From contig JAQCJA010000291.1 in assembly GCA_027593305.1 (NCBI GenBank), positions 1 through 6,299 on the forward strand: DNA of 6,299 bases. Direction: 5' to 3'. Source of the DNA: a bacterium. Lineage in GTDB: Bacteria > Latescibacterota > UBA2968 > UBA8231. The position numbers and the translations under genes are program-made. Below are positions 1-6,109 of this stretch, piece after piece. Position 1 is the first letter of the stretch. Every line of letters begins with the position of its first letter. The notes under the pieces were generated by a model. That model saw only the letters and a program-made list of their open reading frames with translations, made no database searches and was not told where the DNA came from.

Positions 1-303
1 CATTTCGGCTCGCAGCAGATTGCCAACCGGTAGCGCGTGGGCCTCGCCCTGGAAGAGCTGGAAGAAGTCCATTGCGAGATGCGCCCCGGCTCCGTGTTGT
101 ACTTCCACGGCAACACGCTGCACGCCTCCAATCCGAACCTCAGCAACACCTCCCGCTGGTGTCTTATTTTTGCCTACGTGCCGTCGACCAATCGCTGGGT
201 ACTGCCCGGGGCCCCACAACTGGGAACGCTGACAAAGCTTGATGACGCAGCCTTTCGTTCTGCGCTGACCACTCACGAGGATCGCATCCAGAAAGAGGCA
301 TGA
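1..303 (+). CDS. Phytanoyl-CoA dioxygenase (PhyH) family protein, 3' end, interrupted by an in-frame TAG
   Basis: C-terminal part of a PhyH-type non-haem Fe(II)/2-oxoglutarate-dependent oxygenase; such cytoplasmic enzymes hydroxylate small molecules or acyl-CoA thioesters. The gene enters from the left in frame 1. Seen: the family's C-terminal block, with PGSVLYFHGNTLHAS giving the distal iron-ligand His (codon 121-123) and a following SRW whose Arg (codon 154-156) matches the usual 2-oxoglutarate carboxylate contact. The proximal HxD motif would lie before the window. Codon 31-33 is TAG, but the same frame looks family-like on both sides: GSQQIANR before, RVGLALEELEEVHCEM after. The only start that avoids the TAG is GTG at 37; it has no convincing ribosome binding site and would give an 88-residue fragment without the first iron ligands, so I do not believe it is the true start. 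The stop overlaps the next gene by four bases. The domain call is fairly sure; whether the gene is functional is open. Confidence 0.75.
31..33 (+). other. In-frame amber codon within the PhyH coding region
   Basis: TAG lies in the same frame as recognisable PhyH sequence on both sides. In relatives this spot commonly reads like D/N-P-E-R-V, so GAG (Glu) to TAG by one substitution is the simplest explanation. There is no frame change around it. It could be a nonsense mutation, a sequencing or assembly error, or, less likely, a read-through codon. Confidence 0.7.
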
Positions 304-1130
304 TGAAGCTCGCCTACAGCACGTACGCCCTGCAGACCATCGACCCATTCGAGGCCGTCAGCAGGGTCCGGCAGATCGGCTTCGAAGGCCTGGAACTGAA
401 TGTCGGCGACGATTGGCCCACGGCCCCCGGCAGGCTCGACGGTGATACGCGTCAACGGCTGCGTGAGGCCTATGCCGAGGCAAAGTTCCCCGCCCCGGTG
501 CTGATGAACCTGATCGGTCTGTGCGGCATGGACGAGGACACCAAAGCCAAGGAGCGCGCCCTGGCCGAAACCTGTCAGTTGGCGGCGGATCTCAATTTCG
601 ATGGCGGCCTGCGGGTCGTGACGAGCACCCTCGGCGCCAACGGCGGCGATTGGGACGCCTGTCGGGACCGCGTTGCAGCAGCAATGTTGCCCTATGCCCG
701 CATCGCCGAGGATCATGGCGTAACGCTGGCGATCGAGGCCCACGTGGGCCAGGAACTCGACTCGCCGGAGAAGGCGGTGTGGCTCGTGGAAGCTGTTGGC
801 CGCCCCTCGGTGCGCCTCAACTTCGATCACAGCCATTTCCATGTGCTCAACATGGATCTGCGTCATTGTGCGCAATTGTGTGCTCCCTACTCCGTGCACA
901 CGCATATCAAGGACGGCTGTCTGGTGGGTGGGCAAGTACAGTTCCAGCTGCCCGGCGATGGCAGTCTCGATCTGACCGAGTACTTCCGTGTTGTGCGCGA
1001 CGTCGGCATCAACCTGCCGATCACGGCGGAGGTGAGTGCGCAGATCTGGAAGAAACCCGACTACGATCCGTGGGCCACGGCACGGCGTTGTTTCGATCTG
1101 CTGCGCAGCGCACGGGATGCCGCTGTCTGA
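300..1130 (+). CDS. Sugar phosphate isomerase/epimerase family protein (xylose isomerase-like TIM barrel)
   Basis: A 276-residue cytoplasmic protein of the AP-endonuclease-2/xylose isomerase-like TIM-barrel superfamily. Members isomerise or epimerise sugars and keto-polyols or act as dehydratases, usually with a divalent metal. Seen: the N-terminal strand LAYSTYAL; GFEGLELNVG (27-36), typical of the second strand; and candidate metal ligands at the strand ends: E146 in AIEAH, D176 and nearby His in NFDHSHFH, H200/H202 in VHTHIKD, and E244 in ITAEV. Length is normal for the family. The ATG at 300 overlaps the PhyH stop (ATGA), and a second ATG follows at 303. The purine-rich AAGAGG at about 292-297 suits the 303 start at least as well, so the protein may be 275 residues. 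The overlap implies co-transcription and probably translational coupling with the PhyH gene. The exact substrate is unknown. Confidence 0.88.
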   Translation: MMKLAYSTYALQTIDPFEAVSRVRQIGFEGLELNVGDDWPTAPGRLDGDTRQRLREAYAEAKFPAPVLMNLIGLCGMDEDTKAKERALAETCQLAADLNFDGGLRVVTSTLGANGGDWDACRDRVAAAMLPYARIAEDHGVTLAIEAHVGQELDSPEKAVWLVEAVGRPSVRLNFDHSHFHVLNMDLRHCAQLCAPYSVHTHIKDGCLVGGQVQFQLPGDGSLDLTEYFRVVRDVGINLPITAEVSAQIWKKPDYDPWATARRCFDLLRSARDAAV

Positions 1131-1161
1131 TCCGGGCTGACTTCTGCGCCAACCGGGGCTG

Positions 1162-1980
1162 CTACGGCGTTGGCAGTGCAACCGTCAGGAAGGTGTCGAC
1201 GTCATTCCAGAACCGGTCAAAATCGACGGGGCACTCGTCGTGCCGGGTGTCATAGGTGACGAGCCGGCTCCGAGCCGTGGCCGACGCGTTTCGTCGGGCG
1301 TGCTCGACGGGGATCAACTCATCCCGCGTCCCGTGGGCGATGAAGACCGGGCCCTCGTAGGTGCGCAGCACGGACTCGTTGTCGAAGCGTTCGCTCGCCA
1401 GCCGGGCGGGAGCCAGATAGCGGCGCGACAGGGACGGCAGATCGGCGAAGGTCGCCACCAGCAGCAGCGCCTGCAGGGGCCGTTGTGCGGCCAGAGCGCA
1501 GACGGCGCCGCCGCCCAGCGATCGGCCCATGCCGACGATGCGCCCGGCGTCGACATCGGCTCGTGACGCCAGCACATCGTAGGCTGCGACGAAGGCCTGC
1601 GTCACCGTATCCACAGTTGGCTTGCCGGCCGAGTCTCCGTAGCCGGGGTACTCGACCAGCAGGACTGCGTAGCCACGCGCCCGGAGTCCAAGAAACCCAC
1701 CGGGAATCGAGTCGATGAGTTCGGCGTTGCCGTGCCCGACGATGACGGCGGGACCGCGTGTGGCGCCCGGCGCCGGCAGGAACCACGCTTCCACAGGTCC
1801 CCATGCGGTCTCCAGCCAGATGACCTGACGATCCTGACGGTCCGCCGCCAGCGGCGGTCGCTCGCTGATCCGGGTGCCGGGGTAGACCATGGATCGCTGA
1901 CCCACGTAGAGGAGGAGCAACCAGGCACCATAGAGCCCGACCAGACCGACAAGCCAGGGCAGGAGTGAGGTGATGCTCAT
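1162..1980 (-). CDS. Alpha/beta hydrolase with N-terminal membrane anchor
   Basis: A 272-residue serine hydrolase of the alpha/beta fold, resembling the BEM46/ABHD13-like group. Seen: an N-terminal hydrophobic helix (about residues 5-26) that should anchor it in the inner membrane; HGN (83-85), the usual oxyanion-hole strand; nucleophile S154 in the elbow GRSLG; acid D220 in HGTRDELIP; and base H247 in RHDE. Catalytic domain length is normal. The frame stays open upstream to 2295, but that extension (rich in Gly, Ser, His and Arg) does not look like protein, and it runs antisense to the small gene at 2149-2319. The ATG at 1980, immediately before the hydrophobic helix, is therefore preferred, although only a weak ribosome binding site precedes it. 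The gene is convergent with the isomerase (31-base gap) and divergent from the small cysteine-rich gene. The substrate cannot be inferred; an ester or acyl substrate is likely. Confidence 0.87.
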   Translation of the reverse strand: MSITSLLPWLVGLVGLYGAWLLLLYVGQRSMVYPGTRISERPPLAADRQDRQVIWLETAWGPVEAWFLPAPGATRGPAVIVGHGNAELIDSIPGGFLGLRARGYAVLLVEYPGYGDSAGKPTVDTVTQAFVAAYDVLASRADVDAGRIVGMGRSLGGGAVCALAAQRPLQALLLVATFADLPSLSRRYLAPARLASERFDNESVLRTYEGPVFIAHGTRDELIPVEHARRNASATARSRLVTYDTRHDECPVDFDRFWNDVDTFLTVALPTP

Positions 1981-2148
1981 GGTTTCAACGCTCGAATGCG
2001 ATCCTTTCGCGCCCAAACAGACGGGGCGATGGCGGAGGTCTCGAACTTCGTCGCAGGAAGCAGCGGTCCCTCGGCGACCTACTTGCGCGACATGGGCCAA
2101 GTCAGGGACATTTGCCGCAGGACCCGCACTGTCACCGGAGGAACTCCC
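1981..2148. promoter_or_regulatory. Divergent spacer between the hydrolase and the small cysteine-rich gene
   Basis: 168 bases between two outward-reading genes, holding by position the promoters of both. No clear sigma-70-type boxes, operator-like repeats or riboswitch fold are visible by eye. Frames on both strands stay open across it, but their translations do not look like protein. Confidence 0.35.
2137..2142 (+). promoter_or_regulatory. Ribosome binding site setting the start of the small cysteine-rich gene
   Basis: GGAGGA lies seven to eight bases before the ATG at 2149. It is a near-perfect Shine-Dalgarno sequence and the main reason to start the gene there rather than at the in-frame ATG at 1996. 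Confidence 0.7.
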
Positions 2149-2319
2149 ATGTGGCCCATGCTTGCTTTCACCAGCGCCCTCATTCTCTTGCCAACCGTCA
2201 TCCTGCGCGCCATCCGCAAGCGTGAGCAGTACTGCGGCAAGGGTCCGGACCCGTGTTTCTGGTGCCGTCGCAAGTGTGACTACTACAACCTGCACGGCGC
2301 TGATACGCCGGAGGCATAA
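2149..2319 (+). CDS. Small membrane protein with a four-cysteine cluster, unknown function
   Basis: I do not recognise this 56-residue protein. Seen: a hydrophobic segment at about residues 2-20, followed at once by the basic run RAIRKR, which by the positive-inside rule puts the C-terminus in the cytoplasm. Then comes a compact tail with cysteines 29, 36, 39 and 43, spaced C-x6-C-x2-C-x3-C and interleaved with Lys/Arg and aromatic residues. Four such cysteines could bind zinc or an Fe-S cluster, but this is inference. A strong GGAGG precedes the ATG. The frame opens at 1996, but those extra 51 codons have neither a good ribosome binding site nor a protein-like composition. The gene is read away from the hydrolase and converges on the dehydrogenase, ending seven bases before that gene's stop. 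It lies antisense to the long upstream extension of the hydrolase frame, which I reject. I am fairly confident it is real because of the ribosome binding site and the structured composition. Confidence 0.65.
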   Translation: MWPMLAFTSALILLPTVILRAIRKREQYCGKGPDPCFWCRRKCDYYNLHGADTPEA

Positions 2320-2326
2320 CGGACGC

Positions 2327-3124
2327 CTAGCGGCCGTCGATCGCCTTGGCCGCGTAGGGTTCCCGACTCACGAGCTGGCTCGTCATGCCGCCATCGGCGA
2401 ACATGTTGGCCCCGGTGATCGAGGTGGACCGATCACACAACAGGAACGCCGCCAGTTCGCCAATCTCTTCCGGCTCGATGACCCGGCCGATGGGAATGTT
2501 CTGCTGCCAGTAGTCGAGACAGGCAGCCGGACTTGGCGCGGCATTCTGCAGGTCCTGCCAGATCTGTGTATTGAGCAGACCGGGTGAGATGGCATTGACG
2601 CGGATTCCCTGCGGCGCCAGTTCCACCGCCATGCTCTTGCCCATGCCTACGACACCCCACTTGGCCGCGTCGTAGGGTCCGGCACCCGGCAGGCACGACT
2701 GGGAATGCACGCTGGAGATGTTCACCACGCTGCCACCAGAGCCCTGTGCCAGCATCTGCCGGCAGACTTTCTGGGTCAGAAAGAACACCGCCCGCAGATC
2801 GAGGGACACCACCCACTCCCAGTCCTGCTGGGTCGTCTCGAGGAAGGGCTTGGCGAAGTTGGCGCCGGCGTTGTTCACCAGACCATCAATGCGACCGTAG
2901 GCGCTGACCGTAGCCGCCACCAGGCCATCCAGCGCTGCATCGTCGCGCAGGTCACAGGCCACACCTGTTGCCCCATCCAGTTGGGCGGCGACGTCCATGG
3001 CGGCGTCACCCCGGACGTCGGCGACGACGACCTTCGCGCCTTCGCGGGCACACACACGGGCGATGCCGGCACCCAGACCACCACCGGCTCCGGTCACAAG
3101 CACCACCTTATCCTGCAGCAACAT
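2327..3124 (-). CDS. Short-chain dehydrogenase/reductase (classical SDR, 3-oxoacyl-ACP reductase-like)
   Basis: A 265-residue cytoplasmic NAD(P)-dependent oxidoreductase acting on an alcohol or ketone substrate. Seen: Rossmann motif TGAGGGLG (11-18); D36 at the end of the second strand, which usually favours NAD(H); D58 in the adenine pocket; NNAG (84-87); active-site S138, Y151 and K155 (YDAAK); and the PG motif after the sixth strand (181-182). The usual catalytic Asn of helix 4 appears as D109 in SLDLRAVF. Length is normal. The ATG follows a strong GGAGGA at 3128-3133. The gene is last in a minus-strand run behind the symporter and its small partner (47-base gap), so it probably oxidises the imported compound or a derivative. 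Many SDRs are named after FabG, but this context argues for catabolism rather than fatty acid synthesis. Confidence 0.92.
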   Translation of the reverse strand: MLLQDKVVLVTGAGGGLGAGIARVCAREGAKVVVADVRGDAAMDVAAQLDGATGVACDLRDDAALDGLVAATVSAYGRIDGLVNNAGANFAKPFLETTQQDWEWVVSLDLRAVFFLTQKVCRQMLAQGSGGSVVNISSVHSQSCLPGAGPYDAAKWGVVGMGKSMAVELAPQGIRVNAISPGLLNTQIWQDLQNAAPSPAACLDYWQQNIPIGRVIEPEEIGELAAFLLCDRSTSITGANMFADGGMTSQLVSREPYAAKAIDGR

Positions 3125-3171
3125 CTGTCCTCCCCTTCTCAGGCGTCGGGTTCCTGGCGCAGGCGCTGAGG

Positions 3172-3339
3172 CTACGGTGCACGGCTGTCCGTCGCATCCT
3201 CTGCGGTATGTTCGCGCAGGGATTTGAGCATGGACTTGATGTCACCGGCGCCGCCGATGACGACGACGATCTCCACAGTGAAAAACAGCACCACGGACAG
3301 TCCAAGTGTCCACGTCCAGAGCGTTTGCCAGCCCGTCAT
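3172..3339 (-). CDS. Small single-span membrane protein, likely accessory subunit of the symporter
   Basis: A 55-residue protein. A Trp-rich N-terminus (MTGWQTLWTW) leads into one hydrophobic helix (about 10-30), then GGAGDIKSMLKSL and a polar, acidic tail. The ATG at 3339 overlaps the symporter stop by four bases (ATGA), so translation is probably coupled and near-stoichiometric. The purine-rich AAGGGG inside the end of the symporter gene is a suitable ribosome binding site. The frame is open upstream to 3474, but that part overlaps symporter coding sequence and looks like an artefact. Known background: several sodium:solute symporters have short one-helix partners encoded next to them (for example the small proteins paired with MctP-type carriers, or DUF4212/YhdT types). 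That this is such a partner is inferred from position, size and topology; I cannot assign it to a named family. Confidence 0.72.
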   Translation of the reverse strand: MTGWQTLWTWTLGLSVVLFFTVEIVVVIGGAGDIKSMLKSLREHTAEDATDSRAP

Positions 3340-4856
3340 GCCGGTACCCCTTCTTTTCCTGACGCCAGGACCTTCGGCGGATGCGATTTCTGTGTCAGCA
3401 GCGAAGCAACAACCATACAGACAAGGCTGACGACGAAAGTGGCGATGCCCACAACCTTGTCCTCCACCATCCATTCATATTCGGCGGGCAGGATGTCGGC
3501 GCCGCCCAGGAAGATTGTCGTCAGTGGCAGGGCGCCGGCGACAACGAGGGAGGTCAGCGTGCCCACGGTGTTGGCCTTTTTCCAGTACAGACCGGCAGCG
3601 GTCGTCAGCAGTACGCTCGCCGAATACATCGTCCCGGTGATTGCCATGAAGCGGAAGAAGGTCTCCGGCGGCTTGTACAGATAACCCCAGGACAACACGA
3701 AGATGCCACAGCCGACGACGGCCAGCCGTGTGAGTCTGATCTTCTGGCTGTCGTTCAGGCCCGGTCGCAGTGGCAACACGATGTCGTTGATCAGAATTGA
3801 ACTCCAGCAGAGCAGGTAGCTGTCGAAGGTCGACATCATCGCCGCCAGTGCCGCTGCCACCATCAGGCCACGCACACCGGCGGGTAGAATCTGCGCCAGA
3901 TAGATCGGCATGGCTGCCGCCGTGTCTGCCACACCATCCAGCATGGGCAGCGCCAGCGATACGTCACTGGCGAAGTAGGTCAGGGCACAGATGCCCCACA
4001 TCGTCGGCATCAGCGCCCGCCCCAGAAACGACAGGCCGACGAAACTGTAGAGCTTCTTCGAGGTTTCCGAGTCTACCGTGGACAGGGCCCGCGACAGCGC
4101 CGGTGGCCACATGCCGGAGAAGGGAATGCCGAAGATGAGCCAGATGATGAACAACCAGCCGAGGTCCTCGCTGACAAAGGGATCGAAGCCACCGGCGCCG
4201 TACTCGCGCTGCACCGTCTCAAGCACCGAGTCGTAGCCCACGTGGGTGATGGCGAAATAGGTCGTGAAGACGACACTGGAGAACAGGATGAGAAACTGCA
4301 CGTAGTCGGTGAGCACAACCGATACCATGCCCCCGACCACCGTGTAGGCGAGTACGAGAAGCAGCAGACCCACCATCAGGTAGGGCAGCACCTCGGGCGG
4401 AAAGCCGACCATGTACAGCAGGAACTTGGCGCCCAGCACGAGGAACAGGCCCATGTTCATCAGGCCGGCGGCAAAGGTGATCACTGCCGCGATGATCTGC
4501 GTCGAGCGGTTGTAGCGCAGGCCGAAGAATTCGGCGATGGTGCGCACCTCGAGATCACGCAGGCCCTTGATGATGAACCCTGTGCGACCGACAAAAAGAA
4601 AACCGATGAGTGCGATGACACCGATGGAGAAGGCGGAGAAGCCGCTCTTGTATCCCTGTTGCGAGAAGTACATGAGCGTCACCAGCCCAAGCTCGGTGGC
4701 CCCCATGGTCGCCATCGCCAGGTACAGCTTGAGCGATCGTCCGGCAAGCAGGAACGAATCGTAGTCGCTGATGAGCTTGCGCGTCGCCAGGGCGACACCC
4801 GTCGTCAGCACCAGGAAGGTGATAACTGTGAACCAGTCTATCCAGATGAAGTGCAA
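3336..4856 (-). CDS. Sodium:solute symporter (SSS family)
   Basis: A 506-residue inner-membrane carrier of the LeuT-fold SSS family, which imports a small organic solute with Na+. Seen: about 13 hydrophobic segments through the length; the family signature region VVGGMVSVVLTDYVQ (173-187); and the Na+-site motif MMSTFDSYLL (340-349), matching the usual MSTADS pattern. Length is typical. No ATG is placed to start it: the codon at 4856 is TTG, directly before HFIWIDWFTVITF, which is where SSS proteins normally begin. The next in-frame Met (residue 48) would remove the first helix. GGGAAA lies a little far upstream, so initiation may be weak. The gene is first of three minus-strand genes, with the 55-residue protein overlapping its stop and the dehydrogenase after that. 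The substrate is not readable; a sugar, polyol, carboxylate or similar compound would fit the neighbours. Confidence 0.93.
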   Translation of the reverse strand: MHFIWIDWFTVITFLVLTTGVALATRKLISDYDSFLLAGRSLKLYLAMATMGATELGLVTLMYFSQQGYKSGFSAFSIGVIALIGFLFVGRTGFIIKGLRDLEVRTIAEFFGLRYNRSTQIIAAVITFAAGLMNMGLFLVLGAKFLLYMVGFPPEVLPYLMVGLLLLVLAYTVVGGMVSVVLTDYVQFLILFSSVVFTTYFAITHVGYDSVLETVQREYGAGGFDPFVSEDLGWLFIIWLIFGIPFSGMWPPALSRALSTVDSETSKKLYSFVGLSFLGRALMPTMWGICALTYFASDVSLALPMLDGVADTAAAMPIYLAQILPAGVRGLMVAAALAAMMSTFDSYLLCWSSILINDIVLPLRPGLNDSQKIRLTRLAVVGCGIFVLSWGYLYKPPETFFRFMAITGTMYSASVLLTTAAGLYWKKANTVGTLTSLVVAGALPLTTIFLGGADILPAEYEWMVEDKVVGIATFVVSLVCMVVASLLTQKSHPPKVLASGKEGVPA

Positions 4857-4914
4857 GGCAGTGCGTTTCCCGTGACGAATGAGGGGCAGAGCAGCCGCTC
4901 CACATAACGGAAAG

Positions 4915-4944
4915 AGGGACGCCCCGGCAAGCCGGAGCGTCCCT
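4915..4944 (-). terminator. Hairpin terminator after the Gfo/Idh/MocA gene
   Basis: AGGGACGC (4915-4922) pairs perfectly with GCGTCCCT (4937-4944). After one C/A mismatch, CCGGC pairs with GCCGG around a two-base centre, which would open to a CAAG-type loop. On the minus strand the stem is followed by CTTTCC, a short, weak T run. It sits 14 bases after the oxidoreductase stop and before the symporter start, so it should end or attenuate transcription between them. Confidence 0.65.
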
Positions 4945-4958
4945 CAGGTCGGTAACAA

Positions 4959-6026
4959 CTAGCGGATCTTTACTTCGGCGCCCTTTGCCGCCGATGCGTA
5001 GATGCCGTCCAGCATCTTCTGCACCATGAGGCCGTGCTCGGCCGGCGCCAGGGTCGGCGTGTCATACAGACAGTGATCGACAAAATTGCGCATCTTCGCG
5101 GCAAAGGCATTGGCCCCGGGTCCGGATGGCAGCCAGTTTGGCCTGGCGTTCATCATGTAGCCACCATCGTCGGAGAAGAGTCCCGGCGGATCCCAGTTGG
5201 CCCCCGCCTTCTCACCCATGATGGTGAAATTCCAGACGTCGGTCTCGATGTGAGCCGCAAAGGATGCCTCGATCGACAACACCGCACCGTTGTCGAAACG
5301 AATCTGGCCGATCGCCAGGTCCTCAACCGTGTAATTCTTGTGGTCCCAGTTCGGCCACTGTGAGACAACGGAGGATTTTCGGTCGCCGAGATAGGTGAAG
5401 ATGCTGCCGCTGGCAGAGACCGGCTTCGGTGAACCCATGGCAAAGTGGGTCATTTCCAGCGCATGTACACCAATGTCGATGAGCGGGCCGCCGCCCTGCA
5501 GGTCCTTGCGCCCGAATACGCCCCAGTTGGGAATGCCACGGCGGCGCAGGGCCTGGATGCGACCATACAGGACCTTGCCCATGCGCCCCGCATCGACGGC
5601 CTCCTTGATGAAGGTCGTCTTGGCATCGTAGCGATACTGGAAGCCGATGACGAGTTTGCGCCGTTTCTGCCTGGCGGCACTGATCATCTTCTGCGCCTCG
5701 GCAGCCGTCATCGCCATGGGCTTTTCCACCAGCACATGGGCACCGGCGTTACTGGCCGCTATCGAGCCTTCGGCATGGGCGCCGTTCGGGGTGCAGATGC
5801 TGACGGCGTCCGGCTTGACTTCGGCGAGCATCTTGCGGTAATCGGTGTAGATGCCGTCGATGCCGAACTGCTGGGCTTTGGCTTCCATGCCTGGTTTCGA
5901 GATATCGGCCATGGCAACCATCTCGACGTCGTCCATGTCTTTCAGGTAGCCCATATGGGCACCGGCAATGCCGCCGGCGCCGATGAAGGCATAACGCAAT
6001 TTCTTCTTGCCAGTCTGTTTCGCCAT
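4959..6026 (-). CDS. Gfo/Idh/MocA family oxidoreductase
   Basis: A 355-residue cytoplasmic NAD(P)-dependent oxidoreductase of the glucose-fructose oxidoreductase/inositol dehydrogenase family, which oxidises a sugar, polyol or cyclitol hydroxyl. Seen: Rossmann motif GAGGIA (16-21) after a basic N-terminus; CTPNGAH (78-84); the hallmark VEKPMA (100-105) with catalytic Lys102; and GGGPLIDIGVHALE (178-191) holding D184 and H188 of the active site. The C-terminal beta-sheet domain is full length. There is no Tat or Sec signal, unlike periplasmic GFOR. The ATG at 6026 follows GGGAAGA with good spacing. It is divergent from the phosphodiesterase gene with an 83-base gap, and upstream of the symporter genes on the same strand but separated from them by a strong hairpin. 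A shared pathway with the symporter and SDR is plausible; the exact substrate is not assignable. Confidence 0.93.
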   Translation of the reverse strand: MAKQTGKKKLRYAFIGAGGIAGAHMGYLKDMDDVEMVAMADISKPGMEAKAQQFGIDGIYTDYRKMLAEVKPDAVSICTPNGAHAEGSIAASNAGAHVLVEKPMAMTAAEAQKMISAARQKRRKLVIGFQYRYDAKTTFIKEAVDAGRMGKVLYGRIQALRRRGIPNWGVFGRKDLQGGGPLIDIGVHALEMTHFAMGSPKPVSASGSIFTYLGDRKSSVVSQWPNWDHKNYTVEDLAIGQIRFDNGAVLSIEASFAAHIETDVWNFTIMGEKAGANWDPPGLFSDDGGYMMNARPNWLPSGPGANAFAAKMRNFVDHCLYDTPTLAPAEHGLMVQKMLDGIYASAAKGAEVKIR

Positions 6027-6109
6027 CGGTCGTCTTCCCGTATCGAAGTGTAGAGTCCGTTGGTAAGCTACCCAGGTGCCTCCCTTCCTTCCAGTGCGCC
6101 GGAGACCTC
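6027..6109. promoter_or_regulatory. Divergent intergenic region between oxidoreductase and phosphodiesterase genes
   Basis: These 83 bases separate two genes reading outward, so both promoters, or their last elements, should lie here. I could not pick out a convincing -35/-10 pair on either strand. A short inverted repeat GGTA-AGC-TACC is centred near 6067 but is too short to call an operator. Confidence 0.4.

Noticed and set aside
1148..1174. Inverted repeat GCCAAC/GTTGGC between the convergent isomerase and hydrolase genes, as a terminator
   Set aside because: Only six base pairs with a 15-base loop, no T run on either strand, and it reaches into the hydrolase coding end.
273..1181. Open frame of 302 codons on the minus strand opposite the TIM-barrel gene
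   Set aside because: Its translation is rich in His, Gly, Gln and Arg with no family motif, and it is the mirror of a well-supported plus-strand gene in GC-rich DNA.
1996..2148. 51-codon upstream extension of the small cysteine-rich gene
   Set aside because: No ribosome binding site at 1996, no hydrophobic or structured pattern, and a much better start at 2149.
1981..2295. 105-codon upstream extension of the hydrolase frame
   Set aside because: The composition is not protein-like, it lies before the natural N-terminal helix, and it runs antisense to the well-started small gene at 2149-2319.
2322..2338. Small hairpin at the junction of the cysteine-rich gene and the SDR stop codon
   Set aside because: Short stem with a bulge and no T run; it overlaps the SDR stop codon and could easily arise by chance.
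4242..4907. Open frame of 221 codons on the plus strand opposite the symporter
   Set aside because: The highly charged, low-complexity translation is what the complement of membrane-helix codons gives; the symporter motifs on the other strand are decisive.
5445..6053. Open frame of 202 codons on the plus strand opposite the Gfo/Idh/MocA gene
   Set aside because: It is antisense to a full-length enzyme with all its motifs; no recognisable domain or ribosome binding site.
6062..6072. Short inverted repeat GGTA-AGC-TACC as an operator in the divergent spacer
   Set aside because: Four-base arms are too short to distinguish from chance without comparison to relatives.
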